Positions 8,016-15,533 of a DNA stretch of 23,527 bases are shown here, one piece after another (position 1 is the first letter of the stretch; the number at the start of each line of letters is the position of its first letter). The notes beneath the pieces were generated by a model, which saw only the letters and a program-made list of their open reading frames with translations, was not told the DNA's origin and did not search any database. The DNA is taken from the NCBI GenBank assembly GCA_963575745.1, contig CAUYUJ010020713.1, forward strand, positions 57,501 through 81,027. The letters are read 5' to 3'. This stretch comes from Prorocentrum cordatum. Taxonomy: Eukaryota; Sar; Dinophyceae; Prorocentrales; Prorocentraceae. Both the position numbers and the translations under genes were made by a program.

Positions 8016-8079
8016 GATCGGTTTAGAGCTGCCCAGCGTCGTTCGGAGTCGTGGATTCATGTGGCGCGAGTGGGGTCGT

Positions 8080-8313
8080 AGGAGGAGGAGGAGGAGGAGG
8101 AGGAGGAGGAGGAGGAGGAAGAGGAGAAGAGGAGGAGGAGGAGGAGAAGGAGGAGGGAGGAGAAGGAGGGGTAGGGGGGAAAAGGAGGAGGAGGAGGAGG
8201 AGAAGGGAGAGGGGGAGGGGAGGGGGACGGGAAGGGGGAGGGGGAGGAGGAGGAGGAAGAAGAGGAGGAGGAGGAGGAGGCGGCGGAGGAGGAGGAGGAG
8301 GAGAAGGAGGAGT
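8080..8313. repeat. GGA microsatellite array 1
   Basis: Nearly pure purine (GGA/GGG/GAA) on the plus strand. Open frames of poly-Arg/Glu/Gly, and poly-Pro/Ser/Leu on the minus strand, are artefacts of the repeat. Confidence 0.9.
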
Positions 8314-8480
8314 GAGCAAGAGGAGGAACCGCGGGCGCGCGGAGGCCCGCGGGTCGCGGGCGCCCCCCCCCGGGGCGGGCGGGCCCTCCTGGAAGGCCAT
8401 GAGGTCGTAGGGCGTGTGGTTCCCCGACGCGGCCACGAGCTTCCCCGCGGCGCCGTCACTGGGGGCCAAGGTAGAGTTAC

Positions 8481-8566
8481 GTCGGGCGTGTCCCTCCACA
8501 AGGGGATGTTGGACGATCCCCGAACTATGCTTAAGAAGATTCCTCCTGTAGAGGGGCACGCCCGAC
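8481..8566. mobile_element. MITE-like family, internally deleted copy 1
   Basis: The left end is GTCGGGCGTGTCCCTCCACA, followed by GTTGGACGA. The right end is AGATTCCTCCTGTAGAGGGG and then CACGCCCGAC. The termini are inverted repeats of each other. The interior jumps from TTGGACGA to TCCCCGAACTATG, both of which occur about 80 bp apart in the 12541 copy, so this copy has lost the middle. Confidence 0.6.
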
Positions 8567-8815
8567 TGAAAGATAGAGGCCCCTCAGATGGGGTCCAGGT
8601 AGATGGGGTAGGAGGAACGCGCCGCATCGGCGATGCATCGGCGACGTCGGCGGTGCATCGGCGACGCTTGCGTGGCGAAAATCGGGCTCCTCATGGAGCC
8701 GCATCGCCGATGCATCGGCGATGCGGCGCGATCCTCCGACCTCATGTACTCGGACCCCATCTAGGAGGCCTTCACTGGGGGCCAAGAGGTAGGTCGGGCA
8801 TGTCCCCCTACAGGC
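8549..8815. repeat. Foldback of about 265 bp with ATCGGCGATGC minisatellite core
   Basis: The left arm (8549-8645) runs TGTAGAGGGGCACGCCCGAC, AGATGGGGTCC, GGAGGAACGCGCCGCATCGG. The reverse complement of the right arm (about 8700-8815) runs TGTAGGGGGACATGCCCGAC, AGATGGGGTCC, GGAGGATCGCGCCGCATCGC. The middle contains GCATCGGCGATGCATCGGCG repeats. It shares the GTCGGGC terminus with the MITE-like family and overlaps copy 1. An extra isolated terminus lies at 8793-8835. Confidence 0.6.
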
Positions 8816-8858
8816 GGATTATTTTGGAGGCATGTCCCTCTGACGGCCCGAGGATGAG

Positions 8859-9010
8859 AGCGGGTGTGTCCCCTACAGGCGGATTTTGGACGACAAATGA
8901 AACAATACTCCAAAAATGTTCAAAAACGGCCCAAAAATAATCGAAAAATCGTCCCTTCACTATTTGTTGACCGTTTTTGAAGATTCGCCCCGTAGAGGGA
9001 CACGCCCGAC
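8859..9010. mobile_element. MITE-like family, best full copy 2 (about 152 bp)
   Basis: The left end is CGGGTGTGTCCCCTACAGGC followed by GGATTTTGGACGAC. The right end is GAAGATTCGCCCCGTAGAGG followed by GACACGCCCGAC. Reverse-complementing the right end gives GTCGGGCGTGTCCCTCTACG, matching the left end. The interior is AT-rich (TCCAAAAATG, CCCAAAAATAATCG, TTCACTATTTGTTGACCG) and too short to encode a protein, as expected for a non-autonomous element. Flanking duplications are not obvious. Confidence 0.65.
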
Positions 9011-9170
9011 TTGACCCAGGGAGGCCCCCAGAGGGCTGGCGATGCTGGGCGACGCAAAGAAACATCGCGGCGGCCGGTGCTGTCGATGTGACCGAGACTC
9101 TGGTGCGGGCAACAAAAAGCAAGGCCAGGACCCAGACATGCACGGTGTCCCCCCGGGGCGTGGGCGACCC

Positions 9171-9393
9171 GAGGAGGAGAAGGGGGAGGAGGAGGAGGAG
9201 GAGGAGGAGGAGGAGGAGGAGGAGGGACGAGGAGGAGGAGAAGGAACGAGGAGGGGGAGGAGGAGGAGGAGGAGGAGGAGGAGGAGGAGGAGGAGGAGGA
9301 GGAGGAGGAGGAGGAGAGAGGGGGAGGGGGAGGAAAAGGAGGAGGAGGAGGAGGAGGAGGAGGAAGAGGAGGAGGAGGAGGAGGAGGAGGAGG
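9171..9393. repeat. GGA microsatellite array 2
   Basis: About 220 bp of GGA units with GGGG interruptions. It has G-quadruplex and triplex potential. No genes lie in it. Confidence 0.9.
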
Positions 9394-9719
9394 ACGGGCC
9401 GCCTAAGCCCTTCGGAGAACCCCCCCCTCCGGGACAAACTCGGGGACGTGTGAGATCTCTGTCTGCTCTGGAGGCCGTCGGGCGCGCCGCGGCCGCCGCG
9501 CGGAAGCACGCTCCGACAAGGGGCGCGCGGGCTCGGACTGCAGTCGGGGCGTTGACCGAAGGAACCCTAGACAAGGAACGAGGCCCTCTTTCTTCCATAA
9601 AGTTAACCTTCGATTCCCCATCGAAGACCTAAAGACGACCTCAGGCAAGCTGCGAAACAATTGAGGAGCACGGCGCCCCTCCCCAACGAAAAGGGCTCCC
9701 TGCTCAGCGCCCCGACTGT
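9394..9719. other. No gene seen
   Basis: Mixed sequence. Overlapping open frames exist on both strands, but none shows a family motif. Confidence 0.5.
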
Positions 9720-9845
9720 AGCGATCCATGGATTCGGCGCGCGGTCCCCGACGGCGGAACTCCGCGATCTCCCATGGAAACGGGACCCGTCGCTAATCCA
9801 CGACCCCATGGATCCATGTTTGCGATCGCCTGTTCTGAGAGCGCT
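9720..9845. repeat. Dispersed palindromic repeat, copy 1
   Basis: It carries GCGATCCATGGATTCGGCGC at one end and CCCATGGATCCATGTTTGCG then ATCGCC at the other. About 67 bp (from GCGATCTCCCATGGAAACGG to GCGATCGCC) match 14594-14659 at about 88% by eye. It is followed by GAGCGCTCCAGAACGCTCC, related to the palindrome at 14774-14826. Confidence 0.65.
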
Positions 9846-10173
9846 CCAGAACGCTCCGGGACGGTGTGCCGCCAAAGTTTGTTCTTCGGCCTCTGGAGGT
9901 TGGACGTGTTCAGCCTCTGGAGGCCGTCCCCTGGCCCTGGCAGCGGCTGCAAAAGGGCTCGGGATGCACAGCTGGCCGCTGGGGAATTTTTTGTCGCAAG
10001 ATCTCCGGCCACCCCAGGCTCCACGGGGGAGGAACCCCAGAAACAAAAAAACATTCGGGAGTTGATCCCGTTTTTGTTCGGGGGTTCTCCTGCCATCACA
10101 GGCGCGGCACCCCTGAGGGGAAACCCCCAAGGGCGGGGGTCCTCCTCACGAGCCGTCTGAAGAGGCCGCCCCC
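9846..10173. other. No gene seen; short imperfect stem near 10030-10092
   Basis: AGGAACCCCAGAAACAAAAA and a later TTTTTGTTCGGGGGTTCTCC can pair imperfectly. Otherwise nothing is identifiable. Confidence 0.4.
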
Positions 10174-10187
10174 AAACCCTAAACCCT
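10174..10187. repeat. Telomere-like remnant (AAACCCT x2)
   Basis: AAACCCTAAACCCT, the complement of (TTTAGGG)2, followed by a decayed GAACCTG. This is the plant/dinoflagellate telomere type. Two units could be chance. Confidence 0.4.
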
Positions 10188-10365
10188 GAACCTGCGATTC
10201 TCGTCGGCCTGCGTGAAACATTCCTTACCTTTGCATAATTACCCGTGGCGAAAGTCGAGATCCCCGAGAGACCACGTCACGACAGGACGGCGACGTCGAA
10301 AAAGGCCTAGACGCCCGAACCGTGTTTTTTTTTAACGACGACACCCCTTCCCAAGGGCGCCTCAC

Positions 10366-10420
10366 TTCGCGCTGCGCGCTGCGCGCTGTGCGCTGCGCGA
10401 AGCGCGAAGCGCGAAACGCG
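10366..10420. repeat. GCGC-rich tandem palindrome
   Basis: TTCGCGCTGCGCGC opposes GCGCGAAGCGCGAA (12 of 14 bases pair) around repeated GCGCTGC units. A strong hairpin is expected. Confidence 0.6.
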
Positions 10421-11290
10421 AACAACATTCGCGCTCTCGCGCCGCCTCCCAGGGAAAAGAAGAGGGTGCGATGATGAATCGGGACAGACCCGCGAAGCGC
10501 GAGGAGCCGCCGCGCCCTCCAGGACGCCCGCGCTTCGGCCCGACAGTCGCTCCCGGACGGCCCCGGGGCCCGGCGAAGGCCCCGAGAGGCGTCAACCGGC
10601 CGTCGGAAACTGCTTCGCGAGTCGCGGGCGCGTCCGAAGAGAGGGGGGTGCGCAGGGCGCGAGGCGGTGCAGGCGCCAGGGAGGCTCTGGGAGGCGTCCT
10701 GCTCCGAGGACAGCACGGCCCACCCCCACCCCCAGACAGGTCCCCCGCTCCCGACGCCGACCTAGTGATCCAGGGGGGCCCTGGCCGGGGTGCGGGCGGT
10801 TCTGGCGGGGGGCCTTTCGGGGCCACAAAAGCACGCTCAAAACCCCAGCAGGGACCGCCCGGCTCACCAGGCCGGGAAGGGGGGCCTGGCTGCGGGTGGG
10901 GGTGTGTTGCGCTGTCCTCGTTCTTTCGCGCTGGCGATCGACCTGCTCGGAGACCGCCCGACTGAGATCCGGAGCAGTTGGGGTACTAGGAACTTTGAGT
11001 TCAGACCGACCGTCCGGCATTCCTATAGGCCTACCACGAAATTTTCCAGGAACCCAGAAATTCTCTAATAACAAAACAATGTCTTTAGAACATACAACCG
11101 ATGGATTGAAACAAGACGGGCTCAATCAGAAATGATAGTATCCCGGCAAAGCAACCGAACAGCGATGTGTAGAAGCATAGCTGGAAACATTGCCTGCGGT
11201 ATTCATGTAAGAGCGCTGTTGTAGAATTCTGGTGTTCTCGCAGTCGCATTCGGATTCGCAGTGGCAGTCGCAGTGGCAACATCAGCGGCA
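10421..11290. other. No gene seen; GC-rich to 10960, more neutral after
   Basis: Long overlapping frames reflect GC bias. A minus-strand stretch around 10935-11085 (reading ENFWVPGKFRGRPIGMPDGR) is faintly protein-like, but has no family match I can name and no clear splice sites. Confidence 0.4.
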
Positions 11291-11555
11291 GTCGGTTGGC
11301 TCCGGGCATTCAAAATGTGGCCCGGGAATGGTGTTCTGGGAAGTCCAAGAGCACGAAGTGGCCTACGGTTGGCTCTGGGCATCCAAAATGTGGCCCGGGA
11401 ACGGAGTTCTGGGAAGTCGAAAACACGAAGTGGCCTACAGTTGGCTCCGGGCATCGAAAATGTGGCCCGGGAATGGAGTTCTGGGAAGTCGAAAAGCACG
11501 AAGTGGCCTACAGCTGGCTCCGGGCATTCAAAATGTGGCCCGGGAGTGGAGTTTG
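11291..11555. repeat. 73-bp tandem satellite, about 3.6 copies
   Basis: The unit is TGGCTCCGGGCATYCAAAAT, then GTGGCCCGGGAATGG, GTTCTGGGAAGTC and GAAGTGGCCTAC. Starts fall at 11297, 11370, 11442 and 11515 (spacings 73, 72, 73). Each unit includes CCCGGG. Confidence 0.85.
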
Positions 11556-12046
11556 CTTAAAACGAGCCCAGCCTTCGCCTGTGCGGCTCCCGCCCAGACC
11601 CCCCTGGGGAGTCATCAGATGCTCTCTTTTGACCCCATTAGAAACCTATCAGTCTTCGCTGTTAGGTAATAAGAACATTTCGTGCAGACCACCCAAAAAA
11701 GGCTACTAGAACATTACTTGGTGGGCCTACAGGCGAGCCAGGACGCTTCGCCACTACTTGAGAACCTTTGCTTCCCGAGCAAGCGGGAGAGAAGGCTGCA
11801 TGAGCAGAAGGTTTCGTCAACCCGCACGGCTTTCGTGGGTGGGCGCTGGCCGACCCCCGGCGGCGCCGACACCCACTCGAACAAGGCAGGGCAGAGGAAA
11901 CGCGGTCAGCGCGGCTCTCTTGGATCGGCACTGGACTCGGGGATGCACAGAAACGCAACGCAACGCAAAAGTCAGACGCCGAGGCGCGCGGACACAACTC
12001 TACAGGCAATGGCGGCAGACAGCGGACTGCCAAGCCACCGGGTCTC
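11556..12046. other. No supported gene; open plus-strand frame of doubtful meaning
   Basis: A plus-strand frame from 11682 contains KRLLEHYLVGLQASQDASPL, which looks protein-like, but it later runs through DNA better read on the minus strand. A minus-strand frame over the same bases is rich in Ser/Arg/Pro and unconvincing. Confidence 0.35.
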
Positions 12047-12152
12047 TCAGATCTGCTGGTACAAGAGCAGCACGTCGTTGTACTTGACCAGTCCATTAGC
12101 AAAACGTGGTTTAGTGAAAACAACCTCGGGGCAAAACTTGGCGGGCGCAAGC
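12047..12152 (-). CDS. Candidate terminal exon, unknown protein
   Basis: On the minus strand the sequence TTTCCAG (acceptor, ending at 12153) is followed by a protein-like reading LAPAKFCPEVVF, KPRFANGLVKYNDVLLLYQQ, I and TGA at 12049-12047. Codons such as GTC AAG TAC AAC GAC GTG CTG CTC and CAG CAG ATC show strong GC-ending bias, and the AG|G acceptor fits dinoflagellate introns. I do not recognise the protein. It lies downstream, in transcription order, of the EEP exon at 13311-13433. The phases (two bases carried out, one base taken in) would allow joining, but an entire EEP domain would then be missing. It may instead be the end of another gene, or more exons may exist that I cannot see. 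A competing plus-strand open frame covers the same bases. Confidence 0.4.
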
Positions 12153-12540
12153 CTGGAAATCGACGGCCGCGTCGCCTTCTCGAGAACCGAAAAAGGGCAA
12201 TTCATTCATCGACGTGTCAAGGTGGGGGTTCTGCCCACCCCAGATGGACCCCCCTGGCGGCGCCTCCGGCCAGGGAGGGGACGCCGACGCAAGAGATCCG
12301 CGCGGAGCTTCCAAAATTTGGAAGCTTCGACATGGGCACCATCACCAACACCAGGGGTTGCCTCCACGGGAGGAAGATGATCCTGGACTTTGGTGCTGGT
12401 GGTGATCCTTCCACCACCGAGATCGGGAACATCCTCCCTCGGTAGAAGCACACCGCTGCTACTGATGTTGGTGTCAGCCTCTAGGCCTCCGTTAAAATCT
12501 ATGCTTCTGCCGCCGCTCACTTCCCCAGCAGCAGAATCAG
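12153..12540. other. Plus-strand open frame ending at 12445; probably intron or intergenic DNA
   Basis: A plus-strand frame reads IRAELPKFGSFDMGTITNTR, then CLHGRKMILDFGAGG and stops at TAG 12443-12445. It looks protein-like but has no early start and no recognisable domain. It includes the palindrome GCTTCCAAAATTTGGAAGC near 12309-12327. Confidence 0.3.
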
Positions 12541-12690
12541 GTCGGGCGCGCCCCCCTACAGGCGGACTTTGGACGAAAGATAAAAGATGCACCAAAAAAT
12601 GTCCTAAAAGAGCCAAACATGGTCCGAATATGATCCCCGAACTATGTGTTGACTACTCTTGAGTTTTCCTGCAGATGAGAAGACGAAGAC
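12541..12690. mobile_element. MITE-like family, copy 3, right end decayed
   Basis: The left end GTCGGGCGCGCCCCCCTACA, then GGCGGACTTTGGACGA, matches copy 2. The interior ATGATCCCCGAACTATGTGT matches copy 1, and TGTTGAC matches copy 2. The right end (TTGAGTTTTCCTGCAGATGA) is a degraded form of TTGAAGATTC...CTGTAGAGG. It runs into the foldback starting at 12675. Confidence 0.6.
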
Positions 12691-12886
12691 CCACCCCCAC
12701 CCCTAGTCCCGACCCCATTTCCGAACCCGCGATCCAGGGGGTCGGGACTGGGGGTGGGGGTGGTGTCTCGGGGTCCAGGAATGGAGAAAGCCCCCCCCCC
12801 ACACCCCCAGTCCCGACCCCTTGGAATCGCAGGCTCGGGGGTGGGCGTCGGGGCTGGGGGTGGGGGTGGGCTTTCGCCTTCTCAGT
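12675..12886. repeat. Compound C/G-rich foldback with four alternating arms
   Basis: C-rich arm 12675-12716 (GAGAAGACGAAGACCCACCC, then CCACCCCTAGTCCCGACCCC), G-rich arm about 12738-12767 (GGTCGGGACTGGGGGTGGGG), C-rich arm about 12784-12822 and G-rich arm about 12836-12886 (GGGGTGGGCTTTCGCCTTCT). The outermost arms pair over about 40 bp. Adjacent arms also pair, so alternative hairpins are possible. Confidence 0.7.
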
Positions 12887-13310
12887 AAGAGGGACAGGCA
12901 CGACTCAGCCGCAGAACCGAGGCCTGCGAGACGCCGCGGGCGGGCGAGGGCCGAGCGGCAGCGGGCCTGGCCCCCGAGGCGAGGCGCCGCGCGCCCGCGG
13001 GCGCGAGAGCTGCCGCCCGACCGCCCCTGCCGCCTGCGGCGAGCCCAGGGCGCCGCACGAGAAGGGCAGCACCGCCGACCGCCCGCCGCCCGCCCAACGG
13101 GGAAGGCAACCCGACGAGCGACGACGGCGAGAGAAGCGGGCCTCGCGAGGGAAGGCATGGCGGCCCCACGCCGCGGCGTGCCGCGCGGCCCACCGGCGTG
13201 GCACGCCGCGCGGCGAGCGTGGCGCGTGCGCACGGCCTCGCGCGGGGGGGGGCTGACGCGCGAGTGTCCGCGCAGTCGGGCAAGGCAGAAGCTGCGAGAG
13301 GCCACCCCGC
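12887..13310. other. Very GC-rich DNA, no gene supported
   Basis: All frames are open and Arg/Ala/Gly/Pro-rich, which is what extreme GC content produces. By position it would be intron of the minus-strand gene. Confidence 0.5.
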
Positions 13311-13433
13311 CTGCCGCCGTTCTTCTCGAACAGGTTCCACCAGTACAGGTTGTAGGTCAACACCTTGATGTGAAGCGGCTCGATGTGCTCCGTCGTGGCG
13401 TTCCACAGCACCGGCAGATCCTGCGCAAGAACT
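13311..13433 (-). CDS. Exon encoding the start of an EEP-fold (endonuclease/exonuclease/phosphatase) domain
   Basis: The minus strand reads VLAQDLPVLWNATTEHIEPL followed by HIKVLTYNLYWWNLF and EKNGG. The pattern (hydrophobic)KVLTYN(hydrophobic) is the first strand of the EEP/DNase I-like fold. The Asn of TYN corresponds to the metal-binding Asn near the N-terminus of these enzymes. Extracellular or secreted EEP proteins with LTYNLYWWNLF occur in dinoflagellates, as I recall. Acceptor: CCTCAGCAG ending at 13434. This phase joins the upstream exon, which ends GA before GTAAGG. A second AG at 13421 is possible. Donor: GGCGGCAG then GCGGGG, a GC-type donor of the kind dinoflagellates tolerate. 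The rest of the domain was not found nearby, so the gene may be truncated or have remote exons. Confidence 0.6.
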
Positions 13434-13675
13434 CTGCTGAGGCGCGGCTGAGGCCACGGCGACGGGGAGGACCCTTACACCACACCCACCAGCCCGAGCT
13501 GGATCGGTGGGCGTGGCAGGGGATGCTTGATCATCGAACCCTCGCCCGTTCTCCCCCGTGCCCCACTTCTCCTCACCCATCCTGCACTCCCCCGCCCCTC
13601 TATTCCTTCTCGCTCTCTCGCTCGCTCGCTCTCTCTGCCGTACTCAGAGGTGCTCGACCCAGCCCTGCGCCTTAC

Positions 13676-13776
13676 TCTGAATCAGGTTTAAACACAAAGG
13701 TCGCCGCCTCTCGTATCGGCTCGTCTGATGCAATGGCCTCCACGCCGAACACCGTCTTGGTCCGCCTCCGTACCCC
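13676..13776 (-). CDS. Candidate internal exon upstream of the EEP exon
   Basis: The minus strand reads VRRRTKTVFGVEAIASDEPI followed by REAATFVFKPDS. Just after comes a good donor, GA|GTAAGG (intron begins at 13675). Reading on instead meets TAA at 13674-13672. Splicing GA to the acceptor before AGTTCTT at 13433 keeps the frame (PDS-E-VLAQDLP). The implied intron is 242 bp (13434-13675). The 5' boundary is set at the AG ending at 13777 (GTGCCAG) but is uncertain: this phase does not fit the exon at 14061-14217 directly. An alternative AG inside the exon (GCATCAG before ACGAG) would fit. The function of this segment is unknown. Confidence 0.5.
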
Positions 13777-13844
13777 CTGGCACGTTGAGGCGTGGTAGAT
13801 TGGCAGGGGCTCCCTGCAAGGGATTCTGTAATCAGCACCCCTAG

Positions 13845-14005
13845 ACGGTCCAGGACGGCCACAAGAGAGCGCAAAGCTGGCCCACGAGGGCCTCCAGAGC
13901 GACCCAAGACGGCCGAAGACGGCCCCAAGATGGCCCCAGACGGCCCAGACAGCCACAAGAAAACCTCCCAGTCGGCCGACTGCGGCCCCGAGACGGCCAA
14001 GAGGT
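13845..14005. repeat. GC-rich CCAAGA-GGCC repeat family member
   Basis: Units such as CCAAGACGGCCGAAGACGGC and CCCCAAGATGGCCCCAGACG, the same style as at 4590-5240, 6030-6310 and 22500-23115. It sits in a presumed intron of the minus-strand gene. Confidence 0.6.
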
Positions 14006-14060
14006 GAACCAAAATAAGCTCCATGAGAGCTCCCCGAGAAGTGGGCACGAGGGACGTCAC

Positions 14061-14217
14061 CTGTTAGGCCATCGGTGCTCGAAACTTCGCCCACCAGAGT
14101 GCTGAACTGGCACGGTGGCGGAACTTGCCGCAGGCACCTGGATCCCACAACACCTTCCGACGACACGGTGATCGCAGTCAGCCCGAGGCTTGAATCTCCG
14201 AATGTCTTCGGAGTTCT
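14061..14217 (-). CDS. Candidate exon, unknown protein
   Basis: The minus strand reads RTPKTFGDSSLGLTAITVSS, then EGVVGSRCLRQVPPPCQFST and LVGEVSSTDGLT. It is bounded by GGTCCTCAG (acceptor, ending at 14218) and CTAACAG|GTGACG (a strong donor, exon end at 14061). Codon use is GC-ending. It is probably part of the same minus-strand gene as 13676-13776 and 13311-13433, but the phase to the next exon is not resolved. A continuous 272-residue frame (13672-14490) covers this exon and the next one. In between it runs through GC-rich repeat as WGHLGAVFGRLG-like sequence, a typical repeat artefact. Confidence 0.45.
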
Positions 14218-14479
14218 CTGAGGACCCCGGAAAGGAAGGTCCCCGGAGGCCGCCGGAGGCCTCCGCAGGCCCCCTCTGCAGGAGTCCTCCAGGAAGCCGC
14301 CGGAGGCCAAGACAACCCCCCCAACAAAAACTCCACCATGGATCCTCCCCCGTTCCTCCCCTCGCCACCTCGCCCCCCTCGCCGCTCCCTGCGGGAGGGG
14401 CATGCGGAAGTGGAACGGAGACAGACAGGCAGGTCCCATTTGGACCCGCTGGTGGCCGCGTCGGAGGACGTCTCGGGCG
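14218..14479. other. No clear gene
   Basis: A minus-strand stretch near 14390-14475 (ETSSDAATSGSKWDLPVCLR) has good codon bias and could be one more exon, but it lacks a convincing GT donor. Confidence 0.3.
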
Positions 14480-14665
14480 CGCGCAAACATGGATTAGCGA
14501 TCCATGGATTTGGCGCGCGGTCGCCAAATCCATGGATCGGGGGAGGTGCCCTCCCCAAAATGTGGCCGGCGCCGCCTCGCTCGGCGGCGGAAATCCGCGA
14601 TGTCCCATGGAAACGGAACCCGTCGCTCATCCACGCCCCCTGAATCCGTGCTTGCGATCGCCTTG
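14480..14665. repeat. Dispersed palindromic repeat, copy 2, with perfect 18-bp-arm hairpin
   Basis: CGATCCATGGATTTGGCG (14498-14515), a six-base loop, and CGCCAAATCCATGGATCG (14522-14539) are exact reverse complements. Downstream, GCGATGTCCCATGGAAACGG to GCGATCGCC matches the 9720 copy. The region starts GCAAACATGGAT, resembling the inverted end ATCCATGTTTGC of copy 1. Confidence 0.75.
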
Positions 14666-14773
14666 GTGGTGACTGCGTTGGAGGACTTCGAGCCCTGCTG
14701 GAAGCCGAGAGCCCCTTGCAGGGGGCGTCCTGGCCATCCCGCAGCATAAAACAGGGCCAGGATCGGGATAAAT

Positions 14774-14826
14774 CGCTCCAGAGCGTTCCGGAGCGCTCTC
14801 AGAGCGTTCCGGAACGCTCTGGAGCG
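14774..14826. repeat. Perfect 18-bp-arm inverted repeat of GAGCGTTCCGG type
   Basis: CGCTCCAGAGCGTTCCGG (14774-14791) and CCGGAACGCTCTGGAGCG (14809-14826) are exact reverse complements. The 17-nt loop (AGCGCTCTCAGAGCGTT) is itself built from the same GAGCG words. Confidence 0.8.
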
Positions 14827-15070
14827 GCCGCGGCGCCCAATACATCCTCCAAACCCGCCGATTCTCAGAGATTTCCAGTCATCCCGATCCGAATTTGTCC
14901 CGCTCTTCGCGTCGTTTTACAGCAGGCGCGGGGCGTGCTGGGAGGGCGCCGCACAAATCACGGCGCCGCTTCGTGCGCCCTGCCGGCCCGGCTGCCACGG
15001 AGGCCCTGCGGCGGCGCTCCCCCGCGCGGGGCCGCGAGACGTGCGGGGGATGTGCTGACGTGGGCGGGTT

Positions 15071-15200
15071 GAGAGGCGAGGGGGAGAGGGAGAGAGCAGA
15101 AGGGGAGGAGGAGGAGGAGGAGGAGGAGGAGGAGGAGGAGGAGGAGGAGGAGGAGGAGGAGGAGGGGGAAAGGGAGAGATAAGAGGAGGAGGAGGAGGAG
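15071..15200. repeat. GGA microsatellite array 3
   Basis: GA/GGA-rich tract, purest at 15106-15163. The preceding 14827-15070 is GC-rich with no gene seen. Confidence 0.9.
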
Positions 15201-15293
15201 TAACCGAGGAGTAACCGAGGGGGACCCTGTCCCTGTCCACTGCCGAGGCCAATGCCTCAGCCTGCTGTGGCTCGTAGCCCAGGAACACAGAAA

Positions 15294-15523
15294 CTACAGT
15301 GCTGGGACCGACTTGGGCGCCCCTTGAGGGTAAGGATGTCGGCCTTTGGAAATATGAACGAGGTTCTGCTGTCCTTTCTTGGACCTTTTCGGGGAGAACG
15401 GTCTCTCCAGGTGTCGACCGTCCACCGTCCCGCAGAACCCGCAAAGCATACAGAAATTGACAAACTGTTGTTCCCAAGTCCACATCTGATGAGACTCGTG
15501 AACGAAACGCCCTCCCACCCAAA
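15294..15523 (-). CDS. Retroelement fragment: C-terminal Cys-containing tail
   Basis: After the C10 run (15524-15533 on plus) the frame reads HESHQMWTWEQQFVNFCMLC, then GFCGTVDGRHLERPFSPKRS and HISKGRHPYPQGAPKSVPAL, ending at TAG 15294. The CMLCGFCG cluster and the GRHPYPQG end look like a finger-type tail. I recall similar ends in dinoflagellate LINE proteins, but cannot check. The dense Lys/Arg and the clean stop suggest this is the real C-terminus. Confidence 0.6.
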
Positions 15524-15533
15524 CCCCCCCCCC

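Noticed and set aside
8021-8030. GTTTAGAGCT, reminiscent of a CRISPR repeat or tracr start
   Set aside because: A single ten-base occurrence in a eukaryotic context with no repeat-spacer array.
8954-9632. Overlapping Arg/Glu- and Pro/Ser/Leu-rich ORFs over the GGA arrays
   Set aside because: Three-base repeats without stops keep all frames open. No family motif.
13561-13640. CT-rich tract with CGCTCGCTCGCT as a promoter
   Set aside because: It lies within the presumed 13434-13675 intron and is simple-sequence DNA. No start site evidence.
12821-13798. A 325-codon plus-strand ORF
   Set aside because: Arg/Ala/Pro-rich reading of extreme-GC DNA. The minus strand gives splice-bounded EEP-like exons over part of it.
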